A program made the translations under genes and the position numbers. A stretch of 64,000 nt of DNA from Kingdonia uniflora (Eukaryota > Streptophyta > Magnoliopsida > Ranunculales > Circaeasteraceae), in the NCBI GenBank assembly GCA_014058105.1, contig JACGCM010000677.1, positions 1 to 64,000 on the forward strand, given 5' to 3'. Under the pieces are notes generated by a model. It ran no database searches, was not told the origin of the DNA, and saw only the letters and a program-made list of their open reading frames with translations. Of this stretch, positions 22,668-35,564 are shown piece by piece. Position 1 is the stretch's first letter; the number at the start of each line of letters is the position of its first letter.

Positions 22668-23596
22668 TGTCACGCCCCAAAACTCATAATCTGAAACTTA
22701 TCAGAATATGCATCCCGAGGCCGTGAACAGGTCAGGCATCCTCAATCGGATAACCCCAATGATGTAGTAATCAAATGAAATAACATAACTATATTCACAC
22801 AAAATAGTACGCAGCGAAAATATCAATAAAAACAAATGCCAAACCTAAAATTTTTACAAGTCTTCCATGAACATGGCTACATTACAAGATAGTGATTTCC
22901 TGCACTAGAATAATTATATACAGGGTCATCACTCAATCGAAATTATTTTTCAATCTTTATATTAGAGTTCCGGATATAGCTGGATCAATTGAGGATTCGA
23001 TAGCTAGTAACTATTTCATTCTAGGTCTAGTGGCTTATTCCGCATCTCGAACTCAAGCTTAATCTTCAACCATCATAGGACCACTCGACCTCGTCAACAT
23101 ACACGTGGCACATTTATGACACATTACGAAACACCTACCAAGTTCAATTCATCATTTTCGACCTCTACATCAATAGTTTGAGTCAACAAGCACTCCATCA
23201 TTAATCAATCCGTTACAAGACAGCAAGATTAGACCGTTAGACAATCAGTTCAAAAACTATCAAATATATATTGTAACGTCCATCATTAAGAATAATAATG
23301 GTCATCAAACGATCATATTATAAGACCAATAAATAGGACCAGAGAATTCTAGATGAAGGATGGATGAATCTTCACTCAAACACTCTATGCAAAAATACTC
23401 ATAACATCCCTTGTAATAGCTAGCAACTATCAATAACATCTCTCTTTCTAAAACCTCATGAGAGGTCATGGTCTCTAACCTATTCAAAGATTTTCTATGT
23501 TAAATTTTGCACTAGTATTCGTTTATTATTCAACTAAACGCTTTGATTATCATTGGTGTAAAGACTGAGTTTAAAATATGAAATTAGGCTATTATA
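22668..23596 (+). repeat. 5' LTR of G1
   Basis: The proposed LTR starts TGTCACGCCCCAAAAC, breaking the homology between the two H2A copies exactly at 22668, and ends GGCTATTATA just before a primer-binding-site-like sequence. TG...TA ends would be TG...CA with one C-to-T change. Length is 929 bases. There is no second LTR in the window to compare with, so the limits rest on the H2A breakpoint and the primer site. Confidence 0.55.
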
Positions 23597-23614
23597 TTTG
23601 GTGCCGTCTGTGAG
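23597..23614 (+). other. G1 primer binding site
   Basis: TTTGGTGCCGTCTGTGAG directly follows the LTR. TGG(C/T)GCCGTC-type sites are frequent in plant Tat and related gypsy elements. The priming tRNA cannot be named from this sequence alone. Confidence 0.65.
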
Positions 23615-24026
23615 AATGAAGTTTTTTTTCCCATTTCTCTGAAACAGTTGATTTTTTCTTCATTCCATTATGCTTCCTGCCCTTCTAGCGCCAATTTTCC
23701 CAACAAAAGAAAGCGCCATACTAGCAGAATTGTGGGCTACTCTATACTCTTAAATAGAAAGAAGAGCCGTTATGGAACAATAACTGGTAGGTGTGCAAGA
23801 TACGTTAAAAGTTCTGCAGGGCCAGTAGATTATAGCCCAGAAGTACAAAGGCATACCCTAACCCTAGTCGGCTTCACTCGCCAGGTTTGCCAACTTTTTC
23901 AACCCTCCTAGGTATTAATCTTCAATTTTATACCTTGTATTTACTGTTCATCTCGAATTTACTGTTCATCTCCTCTTCTTCTCTCATCTAGTTTTGAGTT
24001 TAAACCTCTTTGTCATCTCTTGGAGA

Positions 24027-25580
24027 ATGGCTACATGTAACCCTTCTTCTCACCCTAATTCTTCCACCTCTTCTCTCCCTAATACCTCCACCTCTTATCT
24101 CCCTAATCCCAGCAATAGCATCAACATCCCCACTTCCATCCTCTTTTCTTCAGCTGATGTTGTTTTTAAACCAGAGTTTTTGAGTTCCCAATCTTTGCAA
24201 CGTGATTTGGCAACTCTCAAACCTACCTTCGCAAGCATAGCCACTGTGAAAGCTACCAAACCGGTACTTGAGGAGTTCAAACCGGACACAAGAATGTCAT
24301 TTAAAGATGGTATGCCAGTGATTTCCTTCTCACCTTCAGATCTGAACAAAGCTTCTGCAGCTTTCAACACAACTCTTGCTATAAGTTTCCCATCTGGTAA
24401 ACCAAAATTAGATTTGATTAAAAGTAACATCAACTCCCACTGGGGTCTCATGGCTGAACCGAAAGTGGCAGTGCTAGATTTTAAGCATATTACGGTGATG
24501 CTAGTGTCGGAAAAAGACGTCACAAGAGCTCTCTCTCGAGAGTCAAGGCAAATTAAAGGATTTTTCTACAAGCTCGCTCGTTGGACAGTTGATTTCGACC
24601 CCAAAAAGGACTCTCCTTTTGCTCCTGTTTGGATACAATTTCCTGGTTTGATGCTACATCTCCGAAACAATGGGATAGTTAAAGAATTGGATGGCCTCGT
24701 TGGGAAGTATTTGATCATGGACACAAAAACACTCAGCCTGAGTAGATCTAACAGGGTTTGGGGATGTGTGGAGGTGAATCTCATGAAGGAACTTCCGACT
24801 TAAGTAGGAATTGCCTTTAACAAATCGTTCATTATAGAGCAAACTATTTTGTATGAGAGACATTCGAGGTTCTGTACATATTGTGTTCTTCAAGGTCATA
24901 ACAAGGCAAGTTGTACCAAACTTCATCCTTTTATGGTAACAGATAAAAGGGAGGAGATCAATCAAGGGAAAGTCTCAACAATGGGGAAAGCAGGACATTC
25001 ACACAGCAATGTCTCCCAACCTCGAGCAATTAAAAATCTGGAACTAGATAAGGGGCACACAACAACAACAACAACTGAGTCACGTTCAGTGGGGCAGAAA
25101 ACGGTGATAGTAGGGCATAAAATATAGACAACATTGGGGCAAAAGGCAGCGCCAATAGCAGAAAATGAATCACGATTAATGGGGTAGAAAACGGTGTTAA
25201 CAGTGGGGCAAAAAACATTGATTACAATGGGGCAGCAGGCAATGCAAACAACAGCAACAACGCTTCCAACCGTGGGGCAGAAGACAAGGAAAACTAAACT
25301 CCAAAAGGTGGGGCAAAAGGTAACGAGTGAAGCAGTTAACACTAGCGAAGCAATGGTAAATAACAGCAGCGCTGAAGCAACATAGCATGCCGACACCCGA
25401 CAAATTTTTGAGGTGGTGCTAACAGAATTAGGGAGTGGATATCACTCGGACATTGAGTATTATGGAAAGGGCGATGCATCAAACTGGACTCCGGTCAGAA
25501 AGAGCAGATCAAAATCACAAAGAATCCCTCTCAACATGGTTATAAGGAGCAAGGGTGCTCTCATCTCCAATCCCAAGTAA
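24027..25580 (+). pseudogene. LINE1 ORF1 (DUF4283, CCHC knuckle)
   Basis: ORF1 proteins of plant L1 elements bind RNA and act as chaperones in the ribonucleoprotein. From ATG at 24027 a single frame runs to TAA at 25578, about 517 codons, broken only by four stops (24801, 25125, 25185, 25383). The first part is Ser/Pro/Thr-rich. The DUF4283-like domain follows with HWGLM, FKHITVMLVS, FYKLARWTVDFDP and VWIQFPGL, then the knuckle CTYCVLQGHNKASC (C-x2-C-x4-H-x4-C) at about 24873-24914. A repetitive VGQK tail follows. Conservation of one frame despite four stops shows recent decay. Confidence 0.85.
25075..25330 (+). repeat. GTGGGGCAGAAAAC repeats in LINE1 ORF1
   Basis: Eight degenerate copies of GTGGGGCA(G/A)AA(A/G)(A/G)C occur at irregular 20-45-base spacing (about 25089, 25110, 25134, 25178, 25204, 25228, 25271, 25308). 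They encode repeated (T)VGQKT in the ORF1 C-terminal part. The irregular spacing suggests old expansion followed by small deletions. Confidence 0.7.
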
Positions 25581-25585
25581 CTTCA

Positions 25586-28500
25586 ATGATGTTCGGTCTA
25601 TTACTAGTTTGGAATTGTAGGGGTATTGGTAATGCCAAAACAATAAGCCATCTTATAAATATCATCAAACAACACCATATTTCAATTGTGGTTTTGCTTG
25701 AACCTTTTCTAAATGCATCACTAGGGGGGAATAACATAGGTAAAAGAATAAACTGTGCACCATTTATGTCTAACCAACATATGGGGGGAAAAATTTGGGT
25801 GTTGTGGAAACAAGACTTTAAAGTTGAATGTGTTTATACTTCTAACCAAATGCTACATTGTAAAATGAGTTATAAAAATCAATGGAGCTCCTTTGTTTCT
25901 ATCGTCTACGCCAAATGTGACATCATTGAGCGAAGAACACTTTGGGAGGACATTAAAACAATTTCAATGACAAGGATTTCTCCATGGTGTACTATAGGGG
26001 ATTTTAATACTGTGAGACACCATTCGGAAAGGCTTGGGGGCAGACGCTCCTCATATAGATCCTTGGTGGAATTCGATGACATGATTCAGTCAGCCGCCCT
26101 AATAGAACCTTCATTTACTGGATCAAGCTACACATAGTGTAATAATCATCAAGCCAATTCTAGACAATGGGCAGGATTGGATAAAACGTTGGTCAACTCA
26201 AGCTTTATGACATTATTTCCCAGTCACAAAATCTCACATTTAGAAAAGAGTATGTTCTGACCACTCTCCTCTGCTTCTATCGTTTACCAATAATCTTTTT
26301 CAAGGGCCCAGACCTTTCCGCTTCTTGAAGATGTGGGCGTCCCATGCTAGCTTCTCATCCTTGGTAAGAGATAACTGGCCTAGTGGTGTATTCAGAAACT
26401 TTTTATCTTCTTTTGCATATAAGCTTAAGAAAGTTAAAGTTGCAATCAAGGGTTGTAATACAAATATCTTCGGAAATGTTACTCAGAATATCTATGCTCT
26501 CCAGGATAGAATTGTGCATTTGGATCACATACTGCAGAACGGTTGGGATGAACAGATAGGTACCGAGCTGAGTACTGTACAAAGAGAACATGCGGCTATG
26601 TTACACAACGAAGAGGTATTTTGGAGAGAATAGTCTAGAATTAAGTGGGTTACGACAGGTAATGCCAACACAAAATTCTTCCATGCTATTACACAAGTTA
26701 ACCAAAAGAGAACTTTTGTAACTGACTTTACTCTCCGTGATGGAACTGAGATAGCTGAGGTGGATATCGCTCATGATGCCACGGTGGGTTACTTCAGGGA
26801 TGTTCAGCAAGTCACAAGCACTACTATAGATGCAGACCTACTTGAGTGCATTTCTTATGTTATCACTACAGACGAAGATGCCAGTCTCACATGCATCCCA
26901 ACATTGGAAGAATTACTAGCCAGTGTGTTCAAGATCCCCAGTGACAGCGCTCCAGGCAGCGATGGTTCACATCGGTATTCTTTACTTCATGTTGGGACAT
27001 TATCAAGGATAATCTACATAGCGCTGCCAGAGAATTCTTCAATGGTGCCCCACTCTCAAGGTGCTATACTTCTTCGTTTCTCCCACTTATACCTAAAGTG
27101 GACACCCCAACATCGTTGGGTGACTACAGACCTATCAGTTTGTACTCTATCATATACAAAATTTTCTCTTCCATAATCGCGAACAGATTAAGCAAACTCA
27201 TCTACAAACTAATATCAGGCAATCAGGGAGCTTACATTCAGGGGAAGGACATCAGTGAAACAATAACTTTAGCTTAAGAAATGGTTGGGGATTTGCATAG
27301 AAAGGTTAGAGGCACAAATTTTATGATCAAGATTGACATGGCAATGGCTTATGATAGGCTGGATTGGGGGTTCTAACGACAGGTCTTGTACAAATTTGGA
27401 TTCTTAGGCAGATGTGTGTCATTCATAGAGAAATGTGTTAAAACTCCATGGTTCTCAGTTGTCCTACAGGGAGTCTTCAAGGGCTGTTTCAAATCTTCGC
27501 GAGGCTTACGACAAGGAGATCCTCTGTCTCTATTAATTTTCATAATTGCAGAGGAAGTCTTATCCAGAGGGTTATCCAAATGTTTTGTGGAGGGAGAAAT
27601 TGGGCCATTCAATTCTACTAGGGGTTGTTCACCCATCACCCATCTCTTATATCCTGATGATTTCCAGGTTTTCTTAAATGGAAGTCGACGTTCTATTTCA
27701 GGGTTAATGCACATCCTCGGAATATATGAAAAAACTCGTCCGGCCAATTAATCAACAAAGCTAAAAGTGGCTTGTATGTACACCATAATGTCTTTGTAGC
27801 ATGAAAACAGGTTATTCATAGTGCCTGTGGGTTTCAACATAGAGCATTTCCAATGATCTACTTGGGAGCTCCCATAAGCTATGGTCGGGTACTGCTGATC
27901 CACTTTGATCAATTGCCCACAAAAATCCAGCGTCAAATAGAAGGGTGGCAAGGAAAGCTCCTATCACAAGGAGGGAAATTGGTGATGATTACTCATGTCC
28001 TAAACTCGATGCCTATATATCTCTTATCATGCATTTCAGTTCCAAATGGAGTGATACATAAGATTAAGTCGATGTTCGCAAACTTTTTTTGGGGTAATTT
28101 TTACGGGCAAAACAAGAGGCATTGGGTTGCTTGGGATGCTATATGTCGTCCAAAACATGAAGGTGGACTCGGTATACGGTGACTCATGGACATCAAGGTC
28201 AACCTCATACTTAAGGAGTGCTGAAATTTTTGGCACAACAACTCGACATGGGCATTCTTCTTTTGGAACAAATACATCATTAATGGAGAACCTTCCAATT
28301 TTAGAAGTGGAGAATCAGTCCTATGGAAACAAATTAAAGGTCTCTTACCAACTGTGGATGCTAACATGACTTGGTGTCTCGGAATGGGTAACAAAAGTTT
28401 TTGGTTTGACGACTGGACTGGAGCCGGTAGTTTAGCGGATATTCTGTAAATCGACTGTAGGTAAGATATCTTGGTGAAAAACATTATTGTGAACGATAAT

Positions 28501-29628
28501 ACCTAGAAATGAGAGATGCTTGAGCATGAAATACCACTCCATTGAAAGCACACACTTTCACATAAATTCTTCCTCAACGATGACGATGACATTCCACTTT
28601 GGAGTTTGTCCAACAAAGGAGATTTTACGGTCAAATCTTCTTAGGAATTTTGGCGCAGTGAGGAGGAAAAACAAAGCCGAATGCAATGGATTTAGCATTC
28701 TTCCATTCCAACAAAAATTCAGATCTTCTGTTGAAAAGCTCGGGAAAAAATTAGAGCTGTTGATGCATTCATTCAGCGCCAAATTCCTTTTGTTTCAAAG
28801 TGTTGCTGTAGCGAAGTGGGAGAAATAGAAACATTGAACCATCTACTTGTTCAGGGCGACATTGCTGCGAGGGTTTGGGCTTACTATGCTAATGCTTGTG
28901 GCGTCTGTCAAAGTTTAAAAGATAGTTGGTGGACTCGACAGGGTGTATGGCTTTAGAAAGCTAATTTGGGGACTAAAATGGGTATAATAAGTGGCATACT
29001 TCCTGCTTTCATTGTATGGGAAATCTGGAAATCACGATGCATAGCTCGGTATGAGGAAAGGCATTTCTCAGTAATCGACATTATCAAAAGAATTACCAAA
29101 GCTCAACAAGAGAGCATGCCAAAACTCAAGATAACCCGAGGCTGTAATTTTAGTAACCTTATCTCTCTTCAGGATCTGCAACTCGTCAAGCAATAAGTGC
29201 ATATCAAAAGACCAGTTATCGCTAGATGGATACATCCGCCTATCGGTCACTTTAAACTAAACAACGATGGTTCAACACTTACTTCAGGATTGAGTGGTGC
29301 AGGAGGTATTATTCGAAACAATCTTGGTGAACTTCAGCTTGGTTATAGCATAACACTTGGTAATGGCACAAATACTTCTGCTAAAATGTTTGTTTTACTT
29401 CATGGTTTAATGCACTGCAAAAGACAAGGCTGGCTTCCTCACATTGTTGAGGTGGATGCTGAACTCCTGTTAAACTGGAATAGGTGCAAGTATACATGTC
29501 CTGTAAAGTACAGTGCAACTTAGAAGCTTATTACTCAGCTCGAAAGGGAGTTACATATTATCATGACACACACTTAGAGAGAAGGCAATGGAATAGCTGA
29601 TGGACTATCAAAACTTGGTAGTTCCTAA
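25586..29628 (+). pseudogene. LINE1 ORF2: endonuclease, reverse transcriptase, RNase H
   Basis: ORF2 nicks target DNA and copies the element RNA. The endonuclease starts at 25586 (LLVWNCRGIGN, GDFNTV at about 26000, SDHSPLLLS at about 26255). The reverse transcriptase follows with SAPGSDG (26950), GLRQGDPLS (27505) and LYPDDF (27646), where the usual YADD is YPDD. A C-terminal RNase H (KLNNDGSTL...GAGGIIRNN at 29250-29320; GNGIADGLSKLG near 29590) ends at a stop at 29626. Stops at 26136, 26631, 27276, 27375 and 28440 and several shifts break the frame. The zinc-knuckle region before RNase H is only weakly visible. Confidence 0.88.
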
Positions 29629-29849
29629 CATTCACAACTATTTTGGAATGCGTCTATGCTTCCAAGGCAGATTTGGGCAACGTACTTCTTGGATAAAATA
29701 GGGACAACTACTATTAGGAAGTAAACTAGTGGCCAGGCTTTATGTCCTCCGCATGTATTATTTCTTTGCTAAATAAATAAAATCATAAATTCGATATAAA
29801 AAAATGCCGCTTCACGAGTTTCCATTTGAGATAGGCTAGGACCCACGCT

Positions 29850-31090
29850 AACAGTCTGGGAGGTGAAATTTGATCTAATCATATTCAGCGTGGGGTCGAG
29901 CTTATCCAGGTACATGAAGTCCATGATAAATTGATGGCGATCTTGCTGGGGTCAGACAAGCAGAGGATCTACCTCGTGAAAGTGTTTGTATTCCAGCGCG
30001 TGAGTAACCAAGTGAAGGAGTGACGACCATAATACTTGCGAAGGACTCATTCCCCACCAAACCATCACAGTTTGACAATATGTAACTCAGGAACGTATTG
30101 AGAAGCGTATCAAAGAATTGTTCGACGCCCAGACTCAAACCACTAAAGGCATTCTCAATAGATTATAGAAAAGCCTGATTTCCCATGAACTATTGGATGT
30201 CAAAATTCCCATCGGTTTCTACACCTTGAAAATCCCCAAATAGAGGGGAAATGATCCCGTAGAGAATGTTCAAGAATTCCAGGACGCTTTAGGCTGGTAT
30301 TCTATATCCAACCACATTCTATGTTGTCTTTTTCCTACCAGCCTACAAGGCAAACCTTTGCGAAGGTTTCACTCACTACAAGAAGGGTCCATTATAATGT
30401 TCAAACAGTTGCAGGAACTCTTCATTATGAACTACTCGTAGAGATAAAGAGGAGAATCTATATTATATGTTCAGCCTTAAGCAGTTACCTGGAGAGAAGG
30501 AGTACCTAATTCTAAACAAACCTACAATGTTGGAAGACATGAACAAAAAGGTTAATGGATCTATCAATCCCGAAAGGATGCTATCTGAGATATAGAAAAC
30601 CCAGGAATTGACCTTGACAGTAGGAGATCAATCCATAGAACAAGAGTTCAATCGCGCTGCAGATCACGGAGGAGATAGTAAGCGGACCAAATCTAATAAT
30701 GATCGAACTCAGAGATGTAGTAATATGCCCAAGCCCTATCCTCCGAAGATGACTGCCACGATAGCCGGCATACATCCTATACTTTAAAAGGATAAATTCT
30801 TCTGCAATGCTCAGTATCTCCAACCCAACGAAAACAAACCATATTGCATATACCACAAAGTTTGACATCATGATACGGAACATTGTTTCGCTTTGCAGCG
30901 ATTGTTGGAGTATATTTTTATGGACAGACAAATCCATGAATACATAGTAGACGTTGAAAGTTACAAAAATGGAAGTTACATCTCCCTCAACCACTTTATC
31001 GAGACCCATACCATTAATAGGTTGATCAGAAACAAAAGGTGATGTCTCGACCAATGCCATGATTTGTCCATTATCGATAAAGAAGCCCGA
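29850..31090 (+). pseudogene. G1 gag
   Basis: Capsid/nucleocapsid protein of G1. Visible blocks are GNDPVENVQEFQDALG (30245-30295), GKPLRRFHSLQEGSI and FKQLQELFIMNYS (30345-30430), FSLKQLPGEKEYL (30470-30510), and the Tat-type knuckle-like region NKPYCIYHKV followed by HHDTEHCFALQRLLEYI (30835-30920). Many stops occur. The first part, before about 30100, is too decayed to read. LINE1 lies immediately upstream, between the primer site and this region. Confidence 0.75.
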
Positions 31091-31099
31091 ATACTCCCC

Positions 31100-33190
31100 A
31101 TATCTAGTTCTCAACGCACGGGGATCTCCTTCGAACATTCGACATGCTAACTTTCCTCATCATGATGCACTCGTGATCATGTTAAAAATTCGAAATATCA
31201 TACTACATATAATGATGGTGGATACTGGCAGTAGTATCAAATTACTTTTTCAAAGAACGATTGAACATATGGGATTGGTCGAAAAAGTATAGCCTAGTGA
31301 CATTGACATCAGTGGGTTCAATAGTTCTAAAGAAGAACTCGTAGGGAAGTTCATACTTCCCATTACTGTTGGACTAGCAGCAGTTGAAGTAGTACAATAT
31401 GCTATCAATACGAAATCCCATTATTTGGGAATTATGGGATGCTACTGGCTACATAACATGCGAGTTATCCCATCCACCTATCATTTGGCACTACGATTCG
31501 ATTGAAATGGCGATATTTATGGAATCAAAAACTAGCTCAAGCTTGTAAAAACACTGTTACCACAGTGACAGAACCATCGATACCGCAACTCGCATAGAAA
31601 TTATAGAAAACTACAGAGAACATTATAGAGAAATCTACAGAAAACCAGCTACCAAGTATAAAAATTACAGAATACGTCGAAATCAGTGGAGACAAATGAG
31701 GTACCTTCATTGGAACTCTTCTGCCCACAGCAAAGCAAAATATTCGTATTCAGTTTTTTAAAGAAAATAGCGATGTGTTCGCGTGGATATTTCATGAGAT
31801 TCTAGGCATTGATCAAAATTTAGCTTGCCACAAGCTTAATTTAAAAGATAAAGCTACGGCAGTCAAATAAAAATAGAGAACTTTAGCACCAAGGCTCCGA
31901 GAAGAAGTCAATTAAAAGATTGATAAACTCATTAAAGTTGGTTTTATCTGAAAAGTCAACTATCCAGAATGGATCTCGAACATAGTAGTAGTTCCCAAGA
32001 AAAATAGCAAGATAAGAGTATGCGTGGATTTCGTGGACCTCAATTAACATACTCCGAAGGATAGTTTTTCACTTCCTATCATCAACCATCTGCTCGATTC
32101 TACCATGGGGCACGAACTCTTATCCATGATGATGTCGCGTCAGGGTATAACCAAATACCTCTGTTATTAGAAGATCAAAAGAAAATAGCTTTTATCACAG
32201 TGCATGGTTTGTATTACTCTAAGGTTATACATTTTGGTCTCAAGAACGCATAATCTACCCACCAAAGACTGATAACACAGATGTTCAAAGACCATATTGG
32301 GAAAATAATGGAAGTTTATATTAATGATATGCTATATTAAAATTTCAAGAAGGAAAACCATATCGTATATTTACACACGACCTTCGAAATTCTTCGTTCC
32401 TACAAAATAAGACTAAATCCTGACAAATGCCAGTTCGGAGCCCAATCAAGCAAATTCTTGGGGCATTTGATCAGCAAGCAGGGTCTCGAGGCTGACCCAG
32501 ATCGTATTCTTGCATTATTATCTATGCCTTCACCAAAGATGAAGAAAGACATACAAAAATTAGCTGGCAAGATAGTAGCAATAAATCATTTTGTCTACAA
32601 GTCTTCTGATCGGTGCCAATGGTTATTCGACCTGCTGCTCGAAGGAACAAAGAAAAAGAAACCTAAACAAGATCTTGAGATCGAATGGACTAAAGAATGA
32701 GAAGCAACGTTTCAAGAATTAAAATAATATTTAGGAAAACCACCAGTAATGAGTACAACCAAGGAGGGAGTAGGGCTCACTATATATCTCGCCGTTACTG
32801 ATAAATCACTAAGCTCAATCCTCATTCAACTGGATAAAAAGATGGAGAAATCTGTCTACTTCATCAGCAAAACTATCACTTAAGTAGAAACACGGTATAC
32901 TAAGATTAAAAAATTGCTTTTAGCTTTCGTCTATACTTCACAGAAGTTAAAATAATATTTCCCCAAGCTCACTCAGTTCGAGTAATGGTAAATTATCTCT
33001 TGCGTGAAATCTTGTCCAAATGAGAAAAATCCAGACGTGTCCAGTAATTGTCGGTTACTCTTGGTGAGCACGATATACGTTTTGAACCATGACATTCTGA
33101 AATGGGGCAAAATGTAGTAGATTTCCTTGTAGACTTTTTAGTAGATGACCCTGACTGGGAAGAGGATAATACCGACATAAATGAAGAACA
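31100..33190 (+). pseudogene. G1 protease, reverse transcriptase and RNase H
   Basis: The aspartic protease carries MVDTGSSIKLLF (31215-31250) with LPITVGL and SHYLGIMG. The reverse transcriptase follows from about 31770: FAWIFHEI, LINLIKVGFI-like, PEWISNIVVVPKKNSKIRVCVDF (31970-32035), LPIINHLLD, and EVYINDML (32310-32335), where the catalytic YIDD is YIND. The thumb/RNase H part at 32400-33000 is better kept (FLGHLISKQGLEADPDRI, IQKLAGKIVAINHF, SSDRCQWLF, YFISKTIT). Stops and shifts are frequent. The Asp-to-Asn change would itself abolish polymerase activity. Confidence 0.85.
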
Positions 33191-33204
33191 ATTCGAGGAA
33201 AAAT

Positions 33205-33690
33205 TAGATTAGATATCCAAGAAAGGTTGACGCCTTCTAACCTACGGTTCTGTCGGACAAGCTGAATCAGGCATCGGGATCGTTCTTATCACACCTTCCA
33301 ATGACTAAATTAAGAAATCAATCCGACTCAACTTTGAAGCCATAAATAATGAGACCGAATATGAGGCATTAATCTATGGCCTCGATATGGCTCCAGAGAT
33401 TAGTTTGCCTGAGTTATCTATAGACGCAGACTCTTTACTCATAGTGAACCACTATATAGAAAGGTATCAGAAAAATGGAAAGATGATTTATTACATCGCA
33501 GCAGTAGCCGACAGAATGAGATGATTCAAAAAGACTTCCATCGAACATTTGCCTCGTGGAGAAATTATACATTCTGATTCCCTTGCTTATCTTGCGCGAG
33601 TCCACATAGCAGAATCTCGATATTTGAAGATCGAAGTAGTGTCCACCCCCAACATTAGCCTTATAAGTTTAAATCCGTTAATACTGGAGG
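33205..33690 (+). pseudogene. G1 second RNase H (archaeal-type)
   Basis: After the first RNase H, a second RNase H-like domain reads TYGSVGQAESGIGIVLITP, NETEYEALIYGLDMA, SIDADSLLIVNH and DSLAYLA. An additional archaeal-type RNase H downstream of the ordinary one is a hallmark of Tat-lineage elements. The first catalytic position (usually DGS) is YGS here. Stops are present. Confidence 0.75.
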
Positions 33691-33759
33691 TGGTAATGAA
33701 AATGAAGATGATTGGAGATGATATTTCCTCACATACTTTGGACCAAAAAAAATATTTGA

Positions 33760-34538
33760 TGGTGAACTCCCCAAGGATGCTACTAAAAAAAGATGTTTGC
33801 TAGACAATGCTAAATGATATGCCATTGACAATAACCTCCTTTACAAAAAGTCTGCTACATGGCCCTATTTCCAATGTTTATCTGATAAAGTGGCCCAAGA
33901 CTTCTTGTACGAACTTCATGAAGGCACTTGTAAATCTCATACAGCAGGACGATCTTTAGCAAACTGAGTTCTTACTCAAGGAGTCTTTTGGCCTAAAATA
34001 AAAGCTCAAGTCATCGAATATGCGAGCAAGTCTGACGCCTGCCAATTCTATAGACATAAAATTTAAGTTCTAGCTTTGGAAATCTATTCTAGCAAAGTTA
34101 TATGGGCATTTAAAAGATGGGTCCTCGATCTCGTGGGAGAATTTCCAACTGCACCAGGGAAATGGAAGCATCTCCTTGCTACAACAGACTACTTCCCCAA
34201 ATGGGTAGAAGTAGCTCCTTTTTGTTGAACACGCGAAGACGAAGTCGTCAAGTTTATATGGGAAATAATTATAATACGGTTTGGATGCCTCTACCTCATC
34301 AAAATTGACAATAAACCTTAGTTCATTAACTCTAAGGTCATTGATTTCATCAATCACCATAACATCATTCACTCACCTTCATATCTGTATTACTCACAAG
34401 GAAATGGTCAGGCTGAAATCACCAATCAAACTATAGTCGACAGAATCAAAAAGTGTTTGACATAAAAAAAGTGTAATTGGGTGGAAGAATTACCGCACGT
34501 GTTATGGACATAGCGAACAACACCTCAAGTATCGACTG
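33760..34538 (+). pseudogene. G1 integrase, N-terminal and core part
   Basis: Visible blocks are HEGTCKSHTAG, QGVFWPKIK (zinc-binding region, partly lost), RWVLDLVGEFP and LLATTDYFPKWVEVAPF (core, first Asp, 34110-34225), IRFG...IKIDNKP (second Asp), SQGNGQAEITNQTIVD (Glu, 34395-34440) and WVEELPHVLW. The frame is interrupted at 34538 by insertion of T1 and resumes after T1 at 45769. Three or more stops are present besides the insertion. Confidence 0.85.
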
Positions 34539-35295
34539 TGTAGGGGGACTAACTTTGTTAGAAGGGGAAGTCGTCTCTTACACCACGGGGTTTTATCTTC
34601 AATCAAGGGAGCTTAAGTATCAAATCTATAGTATCAGAAATCTACTGACAAAATACTTGCATGGAGGCCTAGATTGTGACGCTCCATGACCTCTGATGAG
34701 GATTTTTAAGAGAGTTTTTATTACTGTCGAGTGGTCAAAGGTTCGAGTACTGGGTTTTACAAGGTGATCAAAGGTAAACTGTAAGGGCTTAGGGAAGATA
34801 TTTTGTAACCAGATTTCGTAATCCCTCCTTGGTTGCCCCTCTCTCCTATATAGAACATAAGAAGGGTTGAGTCACCAAGGTTAGGTTACAGTACAAGTGT
34901 ACCCTCTGGGTATCCTCTGGATATTAAGAGGGTATCCCAGAGTTGGTATTGACACCAGAAATTTCAGGTCTGTCACCATACTCTGTTACTGTAGCCGTCT
35001 GTCGGCCCTATCACTATGCACTGACACTATGGCTATCTATTAGTTCTGTCACTGTAGCTGACTGAATCGACTATGGCGCCATTCTTATCTGGTGAACTGG
35101 CTGTCTGTGATTGAAGTATTTCTGATACTGACGTAGATTCTCTATCCTCGAGGCTTGTACATAGTCGAGGTTTCACCTTTGAATAATCATGCAAGGCTTA
35201 TTTATGGATTGAGTGAGCTTCGATGTATTCGAGTAGGTTATGAGGTAGCCTTCAAATGTTTGACTGACAGTTGAAGGCTGCGAGTAGGCTACTAC
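34539..35295 (-). repeat. 3' LTR of T1
   Basis: Plus-strand ends are TGTAGGGGGACTAAC and GGCTACTACA. It contains TATAGAACATAAGAAGG and a GAAGGCTGCGAGTAGGC end block shared by all T-family LTRs. The polypurine tract of the element abuts it at 35296. Confidence 0.9.
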
Positions 35296-35311
35296 ATTCG
35301 CCCCCTCTCAG
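35296..35311 (-). other. T1 polypurine tract
   Basis: On the minus strand GCTGAGAGGGGGCGAA directly precedes the 3' LTR, as required for plus-strand DNA priming. T2 has the same tract at 54538-54553. Confidence 0.8.
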
Positions 35312-35564
35312 CAAGGGTCTCAAAAATGTGTGTAGAGGCGTTTGCTGAGAAAACTATTTTAACATTGGAAGTAGAAAAGTTGAAGGGTTTGCTGTTGAAA
35401 AGTTAGACTGTTGCATATTATAATTCTGAGAGGGGTAATAAAAGAGGGTAATAAGATAATGTTGGTGTTTTGGGGCTATAAGTATGGGTTATGAAGGTAT
35501 TAACATTGTATACTCTTTTCTGCTACATTTTCTTCTCCTTTCTTTGCATTTCTTGGAAAACGTA

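Larger units (their letters stand above)
23881..29804 (+). mobile_element. LINE1: full-length L1-type plant LINE, decayed
   Basis: A 5.9-kb non-LTR retrotransposon with ORF1 (DUF4283 plus CCHC knuckle) and ORF2 (endonuclease, reverse transcriptase, RNase H), ending in an A-rich tail (AAATAAATAAAATC...AAAAAAA) at 29804. A diverged target duplication is likely: CGGCTTCACTCG at 23869-23880 against CCGCTTCACGAG at 29807-29818 (9 of 12). It sits between the primer site and gag of G1. Frames are broken by stops and shifts, so it is inactive. Confidence 0.85.

Noticed and set aside
23862..23875. Telomere-like ACCCTAACCCTAG
   Set aside because: Only two repeats; this short motif is common in plant leaders and is not evidence of an interstitial telomere.
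24095..25403. Several minus-strand open frames up to 144 residues opposite LINE1 ORF1
   Set aside because: Low-complexity Cys/Leu-rich shadows of the ORF1 coding strand, including reversed VGQK repeats; no independent motif.
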